From Nioella halotolerans (GTDB lineage Bacteria; Pseudomonadota; Alphaproteobacteria; Rhodobacterales; Rhodobacteraceae), in assembly GCA_003428585.1 (NCBI GenBank), contig QVQC01000051.1:1-64000 (forward strand): a DNA stretch of 64,000 bases. Direction: 5' to 3'. The stretch's first letter is position 1. Each line of letters begins with the position of its first letter. The notes beneath the pieces were generated by a model. That model was given only the letters and a program-made list of their open reading frames with translations. It had not been told where the DNA came from and did no database searches. Of this stretch, positions 1-9,278 are shown one piece after another. The position numbers were made by a program, and so were the translations under genes.

Positions 1-759
1 GGTATCGACGATGATCTTGCGCCCGGTCAGGCCGGCGTCGCCATCCGGGCCGCCGATGACGAAGGCACCGGTCGGGTTGATCCACCATTCCGTGTTGTCG
101 GTGAGCCAGCCGGCGGGCAGGGTTTCGCGGATGTAGGGCTCGACGATGGCGCGCACGTCGTCCGAGGTCATGGCCGCGTCAAGGTGCTGTGTCGACAGGA
201 CGATCGACGTCACCTCCACCGGCTTGCCATCCTCGTAGCGCACCGAAAGCTGGGATTTCGCATCGGGGCCGAGCTTCGGCTCCTTGCCGGATTTGCGCAC
301 CTCGGCCAGCCGCCGCAGGATCGCGTGCGAATACTGGATCGGCGCGGGCATCAGCGCCGGCGTCTCGTTGGTGGCAAAGCCGAACATGATGCCCTGGTCG
401 CCGGCCCCGTCCTTGTCGACGCCCTGCGCGATATGGGCCGATTGCTCGTGCAGGAAGTTCAGCACGTGGCAGGTATTCCAGTGGAACTTTTCCTGTTCGT
501 AGCCGATATCCTTGATGCAATCGCGGGCGATCTCGCCGATCCGGCCCATGTAATTCTTCAGCCGGTCACGGTCGTTCAGGCCGACCTCGCCGCCGATCAC
601 GACCATGCCTGTTGTGGCGAAGGTTTCGCATGCCACGCGGGCCCGGGGGTCCTCGGCCAGGAAGGCGTCCAGAACCGCGTCGGAAATGCGGTCGCAGACC
701 TTGTCGGGATGCCCTTCCGAGACGGACTCGGAGGTGAAAGTATAGTTCTTGCGGGACAT
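1..759 (-). CDS. metK: S-adenosylmethionine synthetase, 3' end outside window
   Basis: Makes S-adenosylmethionine from methionine and ATP in the cytosol. The first 253 codons are present and the C-terminus is off the left edge. The N-terminus reads [20 protein letters not shown], the family signature with the ATP-binding His in [18 protein letters not shown], near residue 120, is the second signature. The start at 759 is fixed by that N-terminus and by a GGAG Shine-Dalgarno 7 bases upstream, which is itself part of a riboswitch. It lies 90 bases after lnt on the same strand, so it may be both co-transcribed and separately initiated. Confidence 0.97.
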   Translation of the reverse strand, partial: MSRKNYTFTSESVSEGHPDKVCDRISDAVLDAFLAEDPRARVACETFATTGMVVIGGEVGLNDRDRLKNYMGRIGEIARDCIKDIGYEQEKFHWNTCHVLNFLHEQSAHIAQGVDKDGAGDQGIMFGFATNETPALMPAPIQYSHAILRRLAEVRKSGKEPKLGPDAKSQLSVRYEDGKPVEVTSIVLSTQHLDAAMTSDDVRAIVEPYIRETLPAGWLTDNTEWWINPTGAFVIGGPDGDAGLTGRKIIVDT

Positions 760-764
760 GGGAA

Positions 765-810
765 CGCTCCATTGGATGTTATCGCACCCACGCCAGGAAG
801 CCGTTGTGGG
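765..810 (-). promoter_or_regulatory. SAM/SAH riboswitch in the metK leader
   Basis: On the minus strand the leader contains CCCACAACGGCTTCCTGGCG, then TGGG closing the stem (810-787), and CCAATGGAGCG further on (775-765). This is the conserved core of the SAM/SAH riboswitch as I remember it, a small H-type pseudoknot class known from Rhodobacterales upstream of metK. The 3' strand AATGGAGC contains the Shine-Dalgarno GGAG, so ligand binding would hide the ribosome site and give feedback control of SAM synthesis. The match to the class is by recall of its consensus; the variable part is the short linker between stem and pseudoknot strand. Confidence 0.9.
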
Positions 811-824
811 GACAGTATCCGTTT

Positions 825-853
825 TGCTTACGCACCTTGTGCAGCGGGTTCAA
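825..853 (-). promoter_or_regulatory. Candidate metK promoter
   Basis: On the minus strand TTGAAC (853-848) and TAAGCA (830-825) are separated by 17 bases. Transcription would begin around 818, just before the riboswitch stem at 810. The -35 box overlaps the stop codon of lnt. The -10 box is weak, so this is a suggestion based on spacing and position. Confidence 0.4.
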
Positions 854-2364
854 TGGCGCCTGTGTCGCAAGCGCAACGCCGCCAGCCCGAATGTCACAAG
901 CAGGACGAGCAGAACCGGCCAGTCGCCCAGCCGCGCATAGGCCGTGGCCGGCAGCGCCGACGGCAGCGCGGCGTCAAGCGCACCGTGGTCGCCCAAGGGC
1001 AGCGACGCGACCACCTGCCCGCGCGCGTCGATCACCGCCGACACGCCCGTGTTGGCGGCGCGCAGCAATGGCAGCCCCTGTTCCACGGCGCGCAGCTGCG
1101 CCAGTTCCAGATGCTGGTAGGGGCCGGAAAACGCCCCGAACCACGCGTCGTTGGTGACCTGCACCATCCAGTCAGGCCGCTCCACCCGGCGGATATATTG
1201 CGGAAAGATCGTTTCGTAGCAGATCATCGGGAAGACCTGCCCGAAGCGCCCCAGATCCAGACGGCGCGCCCCCGGCCCCGGCGCGTAGCCCTCACCGGCC
1301 ACCTCGGCCAGACCGCGCAGGCCGATGGCCCGCGCCAACCCGGTCAGCGGAATGTATTCCCCGAACGGCACGAGGTGGTGCTTGTCATAGATCCCCGCCA
1401 CCGCGCCCGCCGCATCGAGGTGGATCAGCGAATTCCGCGCCATCCCCGCGTCCAGCCGCTGCCCGCCAAGGATGACCTCGGCCGCACCGCCGGCGCGGGC
1501 GATCTCCGCGCGCCACTCGTCCGAGTTGCGCAGCAAGGCGGGCAGGCTCGTCTCGGGCCAGATGAGCAGCGCGGGCGCCGCACCCTCGGGCGCCCGCGCG
1601 CTCAGGTCCAGCGACCGGCGAAAGAAGACAGGGATCATCTCTGGCTGCCATTTCAGGTGCTGCGGCGCGTTCGGCTGCACCAGCCGCACGACGGGCGCGT
1701 CAACGGCCGGGGCCGGCGCGGACGGCAGGGTTTGCACGGCGGCGAAAAGCGCCGCAAGCGCCACCGCCGGCAGCAGCACGAGCCGCGGTCGCGCCCAGAC
1801 CGCCATCGCCACACCCGCCGCCAGCAACAGCGTGACCAGCGTCAGCCCGTGCGGCCCGCCCCATGCCGCCAGCCCCATCAGCGGGCTACCGATCCAGATA
1901 TGCCCCGGATGCGCCCATGGAAACCCGCTGAGCAGATGGGCGCGCAAGACCTCCGCCAATGACAGCGCCGCCGCAAGCGCCACCGCGCGGCGCGGACCCG
2001 GTGCCGCGAGCCGCACCGCAAGCGCGGCTGCCGCGCCCCAGAACAACGCCATGCCCGCCGCCATCAACAATAGCGCGAAGGGTGCCATCCAGCCATGCCG
2101 CAGGGGATCGACGAGGAACGGCTCCACGATCCAGTGCAGCGCGAGGCCGAAATACCCGACGCCACCGGCAAGCCCGGTCAGGAGCGCCGCACGCGGCGTC
2201 GGCGCGGCCAACAGCACCAGAAAAAGCGCGGCGAAGCCGGCAAGCGCCAAGCCCGGAAGATCGAAGGGCGCCAGCCCAAGCGCCGCCACACCACCCGAAA
2301 GCGCCGCCAGCCCGCGCCGGCGCCACGCCCCCTGCCGCTGGACCCAACGGGCGGCTCTCGTCAC
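850..2364 (-). CDS. lnt: Apolipoprotein N-acyltransferase
   Basis: Inner-membrane enzyme that adds the third acyl chain to the N-terminal cysteine of lipoproteins, the last step of their maturation. The 504 residues start with several hydrophobic helices (about residues 20-230), followed by a carbon-nitrogen hydrolase domain. Its triad is visible as Glu in LIWPETSLP, Lys in the stretch before HLVPFGEYIPL, and Cys in FPMICYE. The ATG overlaps the stop of the corC-like gene by 4 bases (ATGA), so the two are translationally coupled. lgt, an earlier enzyme of the pathway, lies elsewhere in the window at 13314. Confidence 0.95.
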   Translation of the reverse strand: MTRAARWVQRQGAWRRRGLAALSGGVAALGLAPFDLPGLALAGFAALFLVLLAAPTPRAALLTGLAGGVGYFGLALHWIVEPFLVDPLRHGWMAPFALLLMAAGMALFWGAAAALAVRLAAPGPRRAVALAAALSLAEVLRAHLLSGFPWAHPGHIWIGSPLMGLAAWGGPHGLTLVTLLLAAGVAMAVWARPRLVLLPAVALAALFAAVQTLPSAPAPAVDAPVVRLVQPNAPQHLKWQPEMIPVFFRRSLDLSARAPEGAAPALLIWPETSLPALLRNSDEWRAEIARAGGAAEVILGGQRLDAGMARNSLIHLDAAGAVAGIYDKHHLVPFGEYIPLTGLARAIGLRGLAEVAGEGYAPGPGARRLDLGRFGQVFPMICYETIFPQYIRRVERPDWMVQVTNDAWFGAFSGPYQHLELAQLRAVEQGLPLLRAANTGVSAVIDARGQVVASLPLGDHGALDAALPSALPATAYARLGDWPVLLVLLVTFGLAALRLRHRRH

Positions 2365-3257
2365 TCCGCCGCCTCTTTGGGCAACCGCACCCGCAGCCGC
2401 TTGACCCTGCGCGGGTCGGCATCGACAATCTCGAATTCCGGCCCGGCGGGGTGCACCACCACCTCGCCGCGCGCGGGCACCCGGCCCGTCAGCACGAAGA
2501 CCAGACCGCCGAGCGTGTCGATCTCCTCGTCATCCAGTCCCTCCGTCAGGTCAAGACCGACGGCCTGCTCGAATTCGTCCAGCGAGGCGCGCGCCCGCGC
2601 CACCCAGCATCCCGGCGATTCTTCTGACCAGAGCTTGTCCTCTTCCACGTCGTGTTCATCCTCGATCTCGCCGATGACCTGCTCGATCAGGTCTTCCAGC
2701 GTCACCAGCCCGTCGACCCCGCCGTATTCGTCGATGACAAGGGCCATGTGGGTGCGATCGGTCTGCATCTTCTGCAGCATCACCCCGATCGGCATCGACG
2801 GCGGCGCGTAGAGCAGGGGGCGAAGCATCGTGCGCAGGGCGATCGACTCGTGGCCGCCGTTGAAGCCGTAGGTCAGCGCGATATCCTTGAGGTGGACCAG
2901 CCCGACGGGCGTGTCCATCGTGCCCTCGTAGACAGGCAGCCGGGTATAGCCGCTTGTCCGGAACACCTCGACCAGATCGGGCAGGTCGGTATCCACCGGC
3001 ACCGCCGTGATCTCGGCGCGCGGCACAGCGACGTCATCGAGCCGCATCCGGCGCAGGTTGTAGACCGAGATCGCCGCATGTGCGGCGGAGCCGGCGGGAT
3101 GATGCGCCTCGGCCTCTCGTGGCGGGGCCTCGGCATTCTCACTCTGGGAGGCGACACCGAACATCCGGGCGAAGAAACCCGGCTGTTGACTTGACGTATC
3201 GTCCTCGTCCTGCGCGCGATGCGCTGCGCTAGAGGAGGACTCGGGGGAGTCGTTCAT
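2361..3257 (-). CDS. CorC/HlyC-family CBS-domain protein
   Basis: A 298-residue cytosolic protein with an acidic, Ser-rich N-terminus, a CBS-domain pair (about residues 75-205, including DVAVPRAEI and VDEYGGVDGLVTLEDLIE) and a C-terminal transporter-associated domain (about 220-295). The family is linked to magnesium/cobalt efflux and membrane homeostasis; its biochemical role is unsettled. I chose the start at 3257 because it has a GGAAAGGA ribosome site; the frame stays open about 40 codons further upstream without a plausible start. It sits between ybeY and lnt in the usual phoH-ybeY-corC-lnt order. Confidence 0.9.
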   Translation of the reverse strand: MNDSPESSSSAAHRAQDEDDTSSQQPGFFARMFGVASQSENAEAPPREAEAHHPAGSAAHAAISVYNLRRMRLDDVAVPRAEITAVPVDTDLPDLVEVFRTSGYTRLPVYEGTMDTPVGLVHLKDIALTYGFNGGHESIALRTMLRPLLYAPPSMPIGVMLQKMQTDRTHMALVIDEYGGVDGLVTLEDLIEQVIGEIEDEHDVEEDKLWSEESPGCWVARARASLDEFEQAVGLDLTEGLDDEEIDTLGGLVFVLTGRVPARGEVVVHPAGPEFEIVDADPRRVKRLRVRLPKEAAE

Positions 3258-3303
3258 CGATCCTTTCCAGGGGCACTGCACCGGGCCTGAACACCCGTTG
3301 GCG

Positions 3304-3810
3304 TCAATATGGGTCAGCAACCCCCATATTTGCAAGGATGCGCGTTTCCAAACCCTCCATATGGGCGGCATCGGCATCGTTTATGTGATCAAAACCCAAC
3401 AGGTGCAGCACCGCGTGCACAAGAAGGTGGCCAAGATGGTCCGCCAGGGGCTTGCCTTGCTCCGTCGCCTCGCGGGCGCAAGTCTGGTAGGCGATGGCAA
3501 TATCGCCCAGTTCGTACGGCGGCCCGTCGGCGCCGGGATCGGGCAAGGCGGGGGTCTGCCCCGGTGGCAGCGCGATCTCCTCGGCGGGCCAGCTGAGCAC
3601 GTTGGTCGGCTGCGGCTTGCCCCGGAAATCGGCGTTGAGCACGGCGATCCGCGCGTCGTCACATGCCAGCACCGCGATCTCGAAGCGATCCGCCGGCAGG
3701 CCGAGCGCGGTGAGCGCGGCAGTGCAGGCCCTCTCCGCGATGCCCTCCAGATCGACGCCCGCCCACTCGGGGGCCTCGACGATCACGTCAACGCCGGCTG
3801 TTCCGGTCAT
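3304..3810 (-). CDS. ybeY: Endoribonuclease YbeY, rRNA maturation factor
   Basis: Zinc-dependent single-strand endoribonuclease acting in 16S rRNA 3'-end maturation and ribosome quality control. The 168-residue product has the metal-binding HAVLHLLGFDH motif at about residues 132-142, which is the H-x3-H-x5-H signature of the family. The start has a GGAGGGGAAAAG ribosome site. It follows phoH by 66 bases on the same strand. Confidence 0.95.
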   Translation of the reverse strand: MTGTAGVDVIVEAPEWAGVDLEGIAERACTAALTALGLPADRFEIAVLACDDARIAVLNADFRGKPQPTNVLSWPAEEIALPPGQTPALPDPGADGPPYELGDIAIAYQTCAREATEQGKPLADHLGHLLVHAVLHLLGFDHINDADAAHMEGLETRILANMGVADPY

Positions 3811-3876
3811 ACTTTTCCCCTCCGGCAGGATCTTCCCGAAAGGTCCGCCGCACAGATGAACTTCTGGAAAACCGCC

Positions 3877-4890
3877 CTAGCCGCGCTCGGCCGGGTCGTC
3901 GGCGTCATAGGCCTCGATGATCTTGGCCACCATCGGGTGGCGCACCACGTCCTTCGACGTGAAATAGTTGAAGCTGATCCCCTCGACGTCGCCGAGGATC
4001 CTCTCGGCCTCGCGCAGCCCGCTCGACACGCCGCGCGGCAGGTCGATCTGGCTGCGGTCCCCGGTCACCACCATGCGGCTGCCCTGCCCGAGCCGCGTCA
4101 GGAACATCTTCATCTGCATCGAAGTGGCGTTCTGCGCCTCGTCCAGCACCACGTAGGCATTGGACAGGGTGCGCCCGCGCATGAAGGCCAGTGGCGCGAT
4201 CTCGATCCGCTTTTCCTCGATCAGCTTGGCCAGTTGCTTGCCGGGCAGGAAGTCGTTCAGCGCGTCGTAAAGCGGCTGCATGTAGGGATCGACCTTGTCC
4301 TTCATGTCGCCGGGCAGATAGCCGAGCTTTTCGCCCGCCTCCACCGCCGGGCGCGACAGGATGATGCGCTCCACATGGCCGTTGACCATCTGGTTCACCG
4401 CGACAGCCACGGCAAGGTAGGTCTTGCCGGTGCCCGCCGGGCCGATACCAAAGGCCAGTTCATGGGCGAACAGCGCCTTCACATAGTCCTGCTGCGCCTT
4501 GGTGCGCGGCTCCACCGTCTTCTTGCGGGTCTTGATTTCCAGATCGCCGGTCTGGAACATCTCTATCTGGTCACCCGCCCGCGCGCCCGTTTCCACGTTC
4601 GCGGTGCCAAGCCGCACCACCGCGTCGATATCGCCGGGGTCAAGAGAGCGCCCCCCCTCCGCCCGGTCATACAGCACCTCGAGCGCGTCGGCCGCCATGT
4701 CCTGCGCGCCGCCATGGATGGCAAGCGTATTGCCGCGGCGCACGATCTGCACGTCCATCAGGTGCTCGATCTGGGCAAGGTTGCGGTCGAACTCTCCGCA
4801 AAGCTCGATCAGCAGGCGATTGTCGGGGAATTCCAGAACACGTTCCAGGGGGGGATCGGCGGACGGCGGAAGCAGCGTGTTTGTCGCCAA
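3877..4890 (-). CDS. phoH: PhoH-like ATPase (YbeZ)
   Basis: Cytosolic P-loop ATPase of the PhoH family, functionally tied to YbeY in RNA metabolism. Over 337 residues it has Walker A GPAGTGKT (150-157) and Walker B-like VVLDEAQNAT (about 244-253). The N-terminal 100 residues resemble a KH-like RNA-binding region. The start codon appears to be TTG at 4890-4888, preceded by GGAG; no in-frame ATG with a ribosome site lies nearby. It heads the phoH-ybeY-corC-lnt-metK run. Confidence 0.93.
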   Translation of the reverse strand: MATNTLLPPSADPPLERVLEFPDNRLLIELCGEFDRNLAQIEHLMDVQIVRRGNTLAIHGGAQDMAADALEVLYDRAEGGRSLDPGDIDAVVRLGTANVETGARAGDQIEMFQTGDLEIKTRKKTVEPRTKAQQDYVKALFAHELAFGIGPAGTGKTYLAVAVAVNQMVNGHVERIILSRPAVEAGEKLGYLPGDMKDKVDPYMQPLYDALNDFLPGKQLAKLIEEKRIEIAPLAFMRGRTLSNAYVVLDEAQNATSMQMKMFLTRLGQGSRMVVTGDRSQIDLPRGVSSGLREAERILGDVEGISFNYFTSKDVVRHPMVAKIIEAYDADDPAERG

Positions 4891-5075
4891 AGGAGTCTCC
4901 AGCTAGAGGGGCTTGCGGACAATGTGGCAATTGCCGGGGATATGCGCAAGCGCCTGCACGAAACCGTCATGCATTCGCCACGGCCAGCGAGACCGGGCAG
5001 GCCGGAAAAGGCCATGGGCGGCGCCGCGCGGCACCGCCCGTGTCATTGTGCCCCTGTGGCGCGCCTGTGCGGTGC

Positions 5076-5438
5076 TCACCGCTGACGCGGCACCCAGTCC
5101 TGAACACCGGCGCCCGACTGCGAATCGCCGACGATGGAATTCGGCGGTGCGATATCGGTGCACACCGGCAGGCCGCTGGCCGGGTCGCGGCGCCGCATCC
5201 AGTAGCCTTCCAGCCCGTCATCGATCATCCAGACATGACAGCCATCGGGGTCGACATAGATCGCCGCCTCGTGCTGGCTGAGATGACCGCGATCGGTGCC
5301 CCGATCCTCGCCGATGGCACGCAGCGGCGCGGGATCGCTCGTCGGCGAGACGCCTTCCAGCGTCTCGACACAGCCGGAAAGCACAAGGGCCGACGCCATG
5401 ACCGCCGCCAGTTTCATCGTGTTCGGAATACTTGTCAT
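5076..5438 (-). CDS. Small lipoprotein with a DPDGC...PVC domain
   Basis: A 120-residue exported lipoprotein: a hydrophobic signal ends in the lipobox LVLSGC (Cys23). No known family is recognised. Residues 63-93 form a compact block, D-P-D-G-C-x2-W-x2-D-x-G-x-E-G-Y-x5-D-P-x2-G-x-P-V-C, with two cysteines 26 apart. The same block occurs in the OmpA-like protein encoded just upstream (18 identical of 31 positions, no gap). The start at 5438 has AGGTGA 7 bases upstream. That ribosome site overlaps the stop of the OmpA-like gene, so the two genes are coupled. Confidence 0.7.
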   Translation of the reverse strand: MTSIPNTMKLAAVMASALVLSGCVETLEGVSPTSDPAPLRAIGEDRGTDRGHLSQHEAAIYVDPDGCHVWMIDDGLEGYWMRRRDPASGLPVCTDIAPPNSIVGDSQSGAGVQDWVPRQR

Positions 5439-5443
5439 GGCGG

Positions 5444-6013
5444 TCACCTGTAGCAAACGATTTCAACACGGCGGTTCTGCTGCATGTTGGCAGCCGAGCT
5501 ATTGGGCACCCGCGGGCGCCGCTCTCCATAGCCGATCTCGCGCGCCACCCGCGCCCCGACGGAGCGGGCGACGGCCGCGACGGAGGCGGCCCGGCGCTGC
5601 GACAGGCGTATGTTGTATTCATCCGAGGCCCGGCTGTCGGTATGGCCGTAGATCGCATAGGCGAAGGCCCCGGCACTGCGGAAGAACTGTTCCAGATGCG
5701 CCCGGCCAGAATGGGTCAGGTGATGGCTGTCAGTGGCGAAGAGCGTATCGGTATTGCGTACCGCGCAGGTGTTCATTTCCATGCAGACGGGCATGCCGTT
5801 CTGCGGATCGACCCGGCCGACGCCATACCCCTCGACACCGCCATCGGCGACCCAGTGCATGCAGCCATCGGGATCAATCCAGATCGTGGGTTCCACCGTG
5901 CCGGTGATCTCGCCAGTGGATTGCGCCGCGGCCATGCCGGGCACGCTGACGGACAGAGCCGCGACCAGCGCCGCCGTCGTCAAGGATCTCAAACAAGGAC
6001 TTAAAACGCGCAT
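5444..6013 (-). CDS. OmpA-family peptidoglycan-binding protein
   Basis: A 189-residue exported protein. A signal peptide (about residues 1-31, ending MAAAQS) is followed by the DPDGC...PVC block (47-77) shared with the next gene and then an OmpA C-terminal domain (about 85-189). That domain includes GHTDSRASDEYN, LSQRRA and NRRVEI, the peptidoglycan-binding signature. There is no beta-barrel region, so it is probably a periplasmic or outer-membrane-linked anchor. The start at 6013 was chosen because it gives a clean signal peptide with GGGGGTGA upstream; the frame is open further 5'. Confidence 0.82.
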   Translation of the reverse strand: MRVLSPCLRSLTTAALVAALSVSVPGMAAAQSTGEITGTVEPTIWIDPDGCMHWVADGGVEGYGVGRVDPQNGMPVCMEMNTCAVRNTDTLFATDSHHLTHSGRAHLEQFFRSAGAFAYAIYGHTDSRASDEYNIRLSQRRAASVAAVARSVGARVAREIGYGERRPRVPNSSAANMQQNRRVEIVCYR

Positions 6014-6453
6014 CACTGCGTCACCCCCTTTTTCCAACTTACCTGCTTTCCGGGGGCGTGGCAGCGCCGACCGGAAAACCCTATTTGTTTGCAGCACTTT
6101 ATCAACGCGCGCCGATTTTGGAAGCCTGAAAATGGCACCCTGCCCCGCAAAAGCGACGACACGTTGATTCGGGTCGGTGCCGTCGCAGGCTGGACATTTC
6201 TTGTCGAAATTGGGGCTCCAAGGCGGAAAGACTGTGAAGAACCGCTCCCTTTGTCGCGGGCGGGGGAACAGTCAGCGGCGCGCGCGCAATACCGTTTCCC
6301 GCCAAGCCTTTATACATGGAGCCGCCTTCACAGGCGTTTAGGATCGGTTAATATCAGGCGGCATGATGGGCAAGGGTGTCGCGCGAAGCACCCGATCCGT
6401 TTTTCGAGGCCGAGCAGACCGACGATTTCGCCTTGGAAAAGGATTTGGGGGCT
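6014..6453. other. Gene-free divergent region of 440 bases
   Basis: Lies between the OmpA-like gene (minus) and the secreted protein at 6454 (plus), so it must hold both promoters. I see no convincing -35/-10 pair, RNA gene or repeat. Open frames here on both strands lack ribosome sites and recognisable products. Confidence 0.5.
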
Positions 6454-6870
6454 ATGACACTTCTCAGGATACTGGCTGCGAGCGCGGCCTGCGCCATCAT
6501 TGGCACCGGGCCGGTGGCGGCGAACGGCTACCACCAACCGTCGCAGCCAAGCGGCTACCACGAACATGGCCACGGCCATTGGCACGGCAATGAACGGCAT
6601 GTGCACCAGAACCTGCGGGCGCAGCAGGTTCATATCACGATCAGCTGTTTCCGCGGCCCGTGGGAAGATGTGATCTGGGACCGGCCAGAGCCGGTCTTCG
6701 TCGACAGCCTCGTTGCCGCCGGCTACAGCTTCCCCGAGGCGCATGCGATCGCGGAACGCGTCTGCCGCGACATCGACGGGGTGGGCAACTCGGCGCATGC
6801 GCGCTCCGTGATGATGCAGATCTTCCAGAACACGCCACCGCATTCCACCCACAACCACCTGCGGAACTGA
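6454..6870 (+). CDS. Secreted His-rich protein of unknown function
   Basis: A 138-residue product with an N-terminal signal peptide (MTLLRILAASAACAIIG..., cleavage near AANG at about residue 24) and a His-rich segment (about 30-55: HEHGHGHWHGNERHVH) that could bind a transition metal. The rest contains two cysteines and no domain I recognise. The start at 6454 is chosen for the signal peptide and an AAGGA site. It stands alone between divergent and convergent neighbours. A metal-related role is only an inference from the histidines. Confidence 0.7.
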   Translation: MTLLRILAASAACAIIGTGPVAANGYHQPSQPSGYHEHGHGHWHGNERHVHQNLRAQQVHITISCFRGPWEDVIWDRPEPVFVDSLVAAGYSFPEAHAIAERVCRDIDGVGNSAHARSVMMQIFQNTPPHSTHNHLRN

Positions 6871-6906
6871 CGCCGACCGCCGCGACCGCTGGTGTCAACA
6901 TGGATA

Positions 6907-6942
6907 GGGAAAGACAAGGGCCGGGGCGATCCTCCCCGGCCC
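6907..6942 (-). terminator. Rho-independent terminator after miaB
   Basis: A perfect 9-bp stem GGGCCGGGG/CCCCGGCCC (6918-6926 with 6934-6942) and a 7-nt loop, followed on the minus strand by a T-rich tract (TTGTCTTTCC). It starts 4 bases past the miaB stop. Confidence 0.75.
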
Positions 6943-6945
6943 GCC

Positions 6946-8271
6946 CTATGCGTCGATCAGATCCCCGGACAGCGAATTGGGCTGGCTCTCGACGATGCGA
7001 ACGCGGGCGATCTCGCCCTTCAGATGCGCGGGCGCCTGAACGTGCACCGCGTGCAGGTGCTCCGACTTGCCAACAAGCTGGCCCTCCAGCCGCCCCGCCT
7101 TCTCGAACAGCACATCCACCTCGCGCCCGACCATCGCATCCTGCGCGGCGCGTTGCTGTTCTGTCAGCAATGCCTGCAGCCTTTGCAGCCGCGCATCGGC
7201 AATCGCGGGATCGACCGGGGGTTTCTCCGCCGCCGGCGTGCCGGGGCGGGCGGAATACTTGAACGAATAGGCCTGCCCGTAGCCGACCCGCCGGACTAGG
7301 TCCATCGTCGCCTCGAAATCCTCGTCCGTCTCGCCGGGAAAACCGACGATGAAATCGCCCGACAGCAGCAGGTCGGGCCGGGCGGCGCGAATGCGGTCGA
7401 TCAGGCGGATGTAGGCCTCGGCGGTATGCTTGCGGTTCATCGCCTTCAGGATCCGGTCAGACCCCGATTGCACCGGCAGGTGCAGGTAGGGCATCAGCTT
7501 CTCGCAATCGCCATGCGCGGCGATCAGGTCGTCTTCCATGTCATTGGGATGCGAGGTGGTAAAGCGAATGCGGTCGAGCCCGTCGATCAGCGCCATCTCG
7601 CGTATCAGCCGCGCAAGACCCCATTCGCCATCCGGCCCCTCACCATGATACGCGTTCACGTTCTGGCCCAGAAGCGTGACCTCGCGCACGCCGCGCTCCA
7701 CCAGGTCGCGCGCCTCGCGCAACAGGCGCTCCGCCGGGCGGCTGACCTCGGCGCCGCGCGTGTACGGCACCACGCAAAAGGCGCAGAACTTGTCGCAGCC
7801 CTCCTGCACGGTCAGGAACGCCGTCGGGCCGCGCTTGGGTTTGCGCGCCTTGGGCAGGTGCAGGAACTTGTCCTCCTCGGGGAAATCGGTGTCGAGCGCC
7901 TTGCCCCCACCTTCCACCGCCCGCGCCATGGCCGGCAGGCGGTGATAGGTCTGCGGGCCGACGACCAGATCGACCATCGGCTGGCGGCGCATGATCTCCT
8001 CGCCCTCGGCCTGCGCCACGCAGCCCGCGACGCCGATCTTCAGATCAGGCTTCGCCTCGCGCAACGGCTTGAAGCGGCCCAGCTCGGAATAGACCTTCTC
8101 GGCGGCCTTTTCGCGGATATGGCAGGTATTGAGCAGGATCATGTCCGCCTCTTCGGGCGTCGCCACCTGTTCATAGCCCTCCGACCCAAGCGCCTCGGCC
8201 ATGCGCTCGCTGTCATAGACGTTCATCTGGCAACCATAAGTCTTGACGTAGAGTTTCTTCGGGGCAGACAT
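6946..8271 (-). CDS. miaB: tRNA-2-methylthio-N6-dimethylallyladenosine synthase
   Basis: Radical-SAM methylthiotransferase modifying A37 of tRNAs that read UNN codons. The 441-residue protein has an N-terminal MTTase domain with three cluster cysteines (C14 in TYGCQMN, C50, C84), a radical-SAM motif CDKFCAFC (159-166), and a C-terminal TRAM domain (about 375-440). I used the start at 8271 ([10 protein letters not shown]), which matches family N-termini and follows a GAGGAG site; the frame is open for another 56 codons. Confidence 0.95.
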   Translation of the reverse strand: MSAPKKLYVKTYGCQMNVYDSERMAEALGSEGYEQVATPEEADMILLNTCHIREKAAEKVYSELGRFKPLREAKPDLKIGVAGCVAQAEGEEIMRRQPMVDLVVGPQTYHRLPAMARAVEGGGKALDTDFPEEDKFLHLPKARKPKRGPTAFLTVQEGCDKFCAFCVVPYTRGAEVSRPAERLLREARDLVERGVREVTLLGQNVNAYHGEGPDGEWGLARLIREMALIDGLDRIRFTTSHPNDMEDDLIAAHGDCEKLMPYLHLPVQSGSDRILKAMNRKHTAEAYIRLIDRIRAARPDLLLSGDFIVGFPGETDEDFEATMDLVRRVGYGQAYSFKYSARPGTPAAEKPPVDPAIADARLQRLQALLTEQQRAAQDAMVGREVDVLFEKAGRLEGQLVGKSEHLHAVHVQAPAHLKGEIARVRIVESQPNSLSGDLIDA

Positions 8272-8405
8272 GGGGCGCGGCTCCTCGCGGGGGTTTCGCG
8301 TGGGTCTATCGCACCCGCGGCGCTGCTTCAATGCGGCGTGGGTTTGCAAAATCCTTACCATGGGGGCAGAGTATCGGCGGGCAGCAAGACCCGGGCAGCA
8401 GGCAC

Positions 8406-9278
8406 ATGATCCACACCTCCCTTCCCGCCTTCGCGGCACATGCGCGGCGCCACCCCCTTGGCAAGGGGCCCTTCGCGCTTGTCATCGCCGAGGACGCGAC
8501 CGAACTGGCCTCGACGCTAGACCACGTCACGCATCTGGGCTTTCGACGCATCCTGCTGCTGGCACCGGCGGACGTTGACCTGCCCGATCATGTTTCCGAG
8601 CCTGACCGGATCGACATCATCCGCCACACGACGCGCCAGCCCGGCAACGCGCAGGACGCCGTCAACACGCTGATCCCGCTGGTGCGGGGCGAATGGGTTC
8701 ACTACTGCTTCAACGCCGAATACCTGTTCTTCCCCTTCTGCGAGCAGCGCCGCGTCGGCGAGGCGCTCGCCTTCGTGACCGAGGAACGCCGCGACAGCGT
8801 CCTGGGCTACACGATCGACCTTTACGCCGAGGATCTGGGCCGCCACCCCGATGCCGTGTCGCTGGAAACGGCGCATATCGACGGTTCCGGTTACTATGCC
8901 GACACGCGGCGCAACGCGGCGGGCGAGGTGATGGAGCGGCAGCTTGATTTCTTCGGTGGCTTGCGGTGGCGGTTCGAGGAACACGTCCCCCCGCCCAAGC
9001 GTCGCATCGACCGCCCGGCACTGTTCCGCGCGGTGGACGGGGTGCATCTGCGCGAGGACGCGACCCTGTCGATCGAGGAAATGAACACCTATACCTGCCC
9101 GTGGCACCACTCGCTTTCGGCCGCGATCTGTTCGTTCCGGGCAGCCAAGGCGCTCCGGACGAATCCCGGCTCGCGCCACGACGTGGACAATTTCCGCTGG
9201 CACAAGTCGACGCGTTTCTACTGGTCGTCACGGCAATTGATGGAATTGGGGCTCATGGAACCGGGGCAGTGGTTCTGA
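8406..9278 (+). CDS. Glycosyltransferase-like protein, function unknown
   Basis: A 290-residue soluble protein without signal or membrane segment. Features include [14 protein letters not shown] (about residues 100-113), [23 protein letters not shown] and a C-terminal GLMEPGQWF. From memory, similar roseobacter proteins are annotated as family-2-like glycosyltransferases or hypothetical. No clear DxD is visible in the usual place, so catalysis is uncertain. It is divergent from miaB. Confidence 0.6.
   Translation: MIHTSLPAFAAHARRHPLGKGPFALVIAEDATELASTLDHVTHLGFRRILLLAPADVDLPDHVSEPDRIDIIRHTTRQPGNAQDAVNTLIPLVRGEWVHYCFNAEYLFFPFCEQRRVGEALAFVTEERRDSVLGYTIDLYAEDLGRHPDAVSLETAHIDGSGYYADTRRNAAGEVMERQLDFFGGLRWRFEEHVPPPKRRIDRPALFRAVDGVHLREDATLSIEEMNTYTCPWHHSLSAAICSFRAAKALRTNPGSRHDVDNFRWHKSTRFYWSSRQLMELGLMEPGQWF

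Noticed and set aside
184..1962. 592-codon open frame on the plus strand over metK/lnt
   Set aside because: Antisense shadow of two clear genes; Arg/His/Gln-rich composition with no domain, as for long frames opposite high-GC genes.
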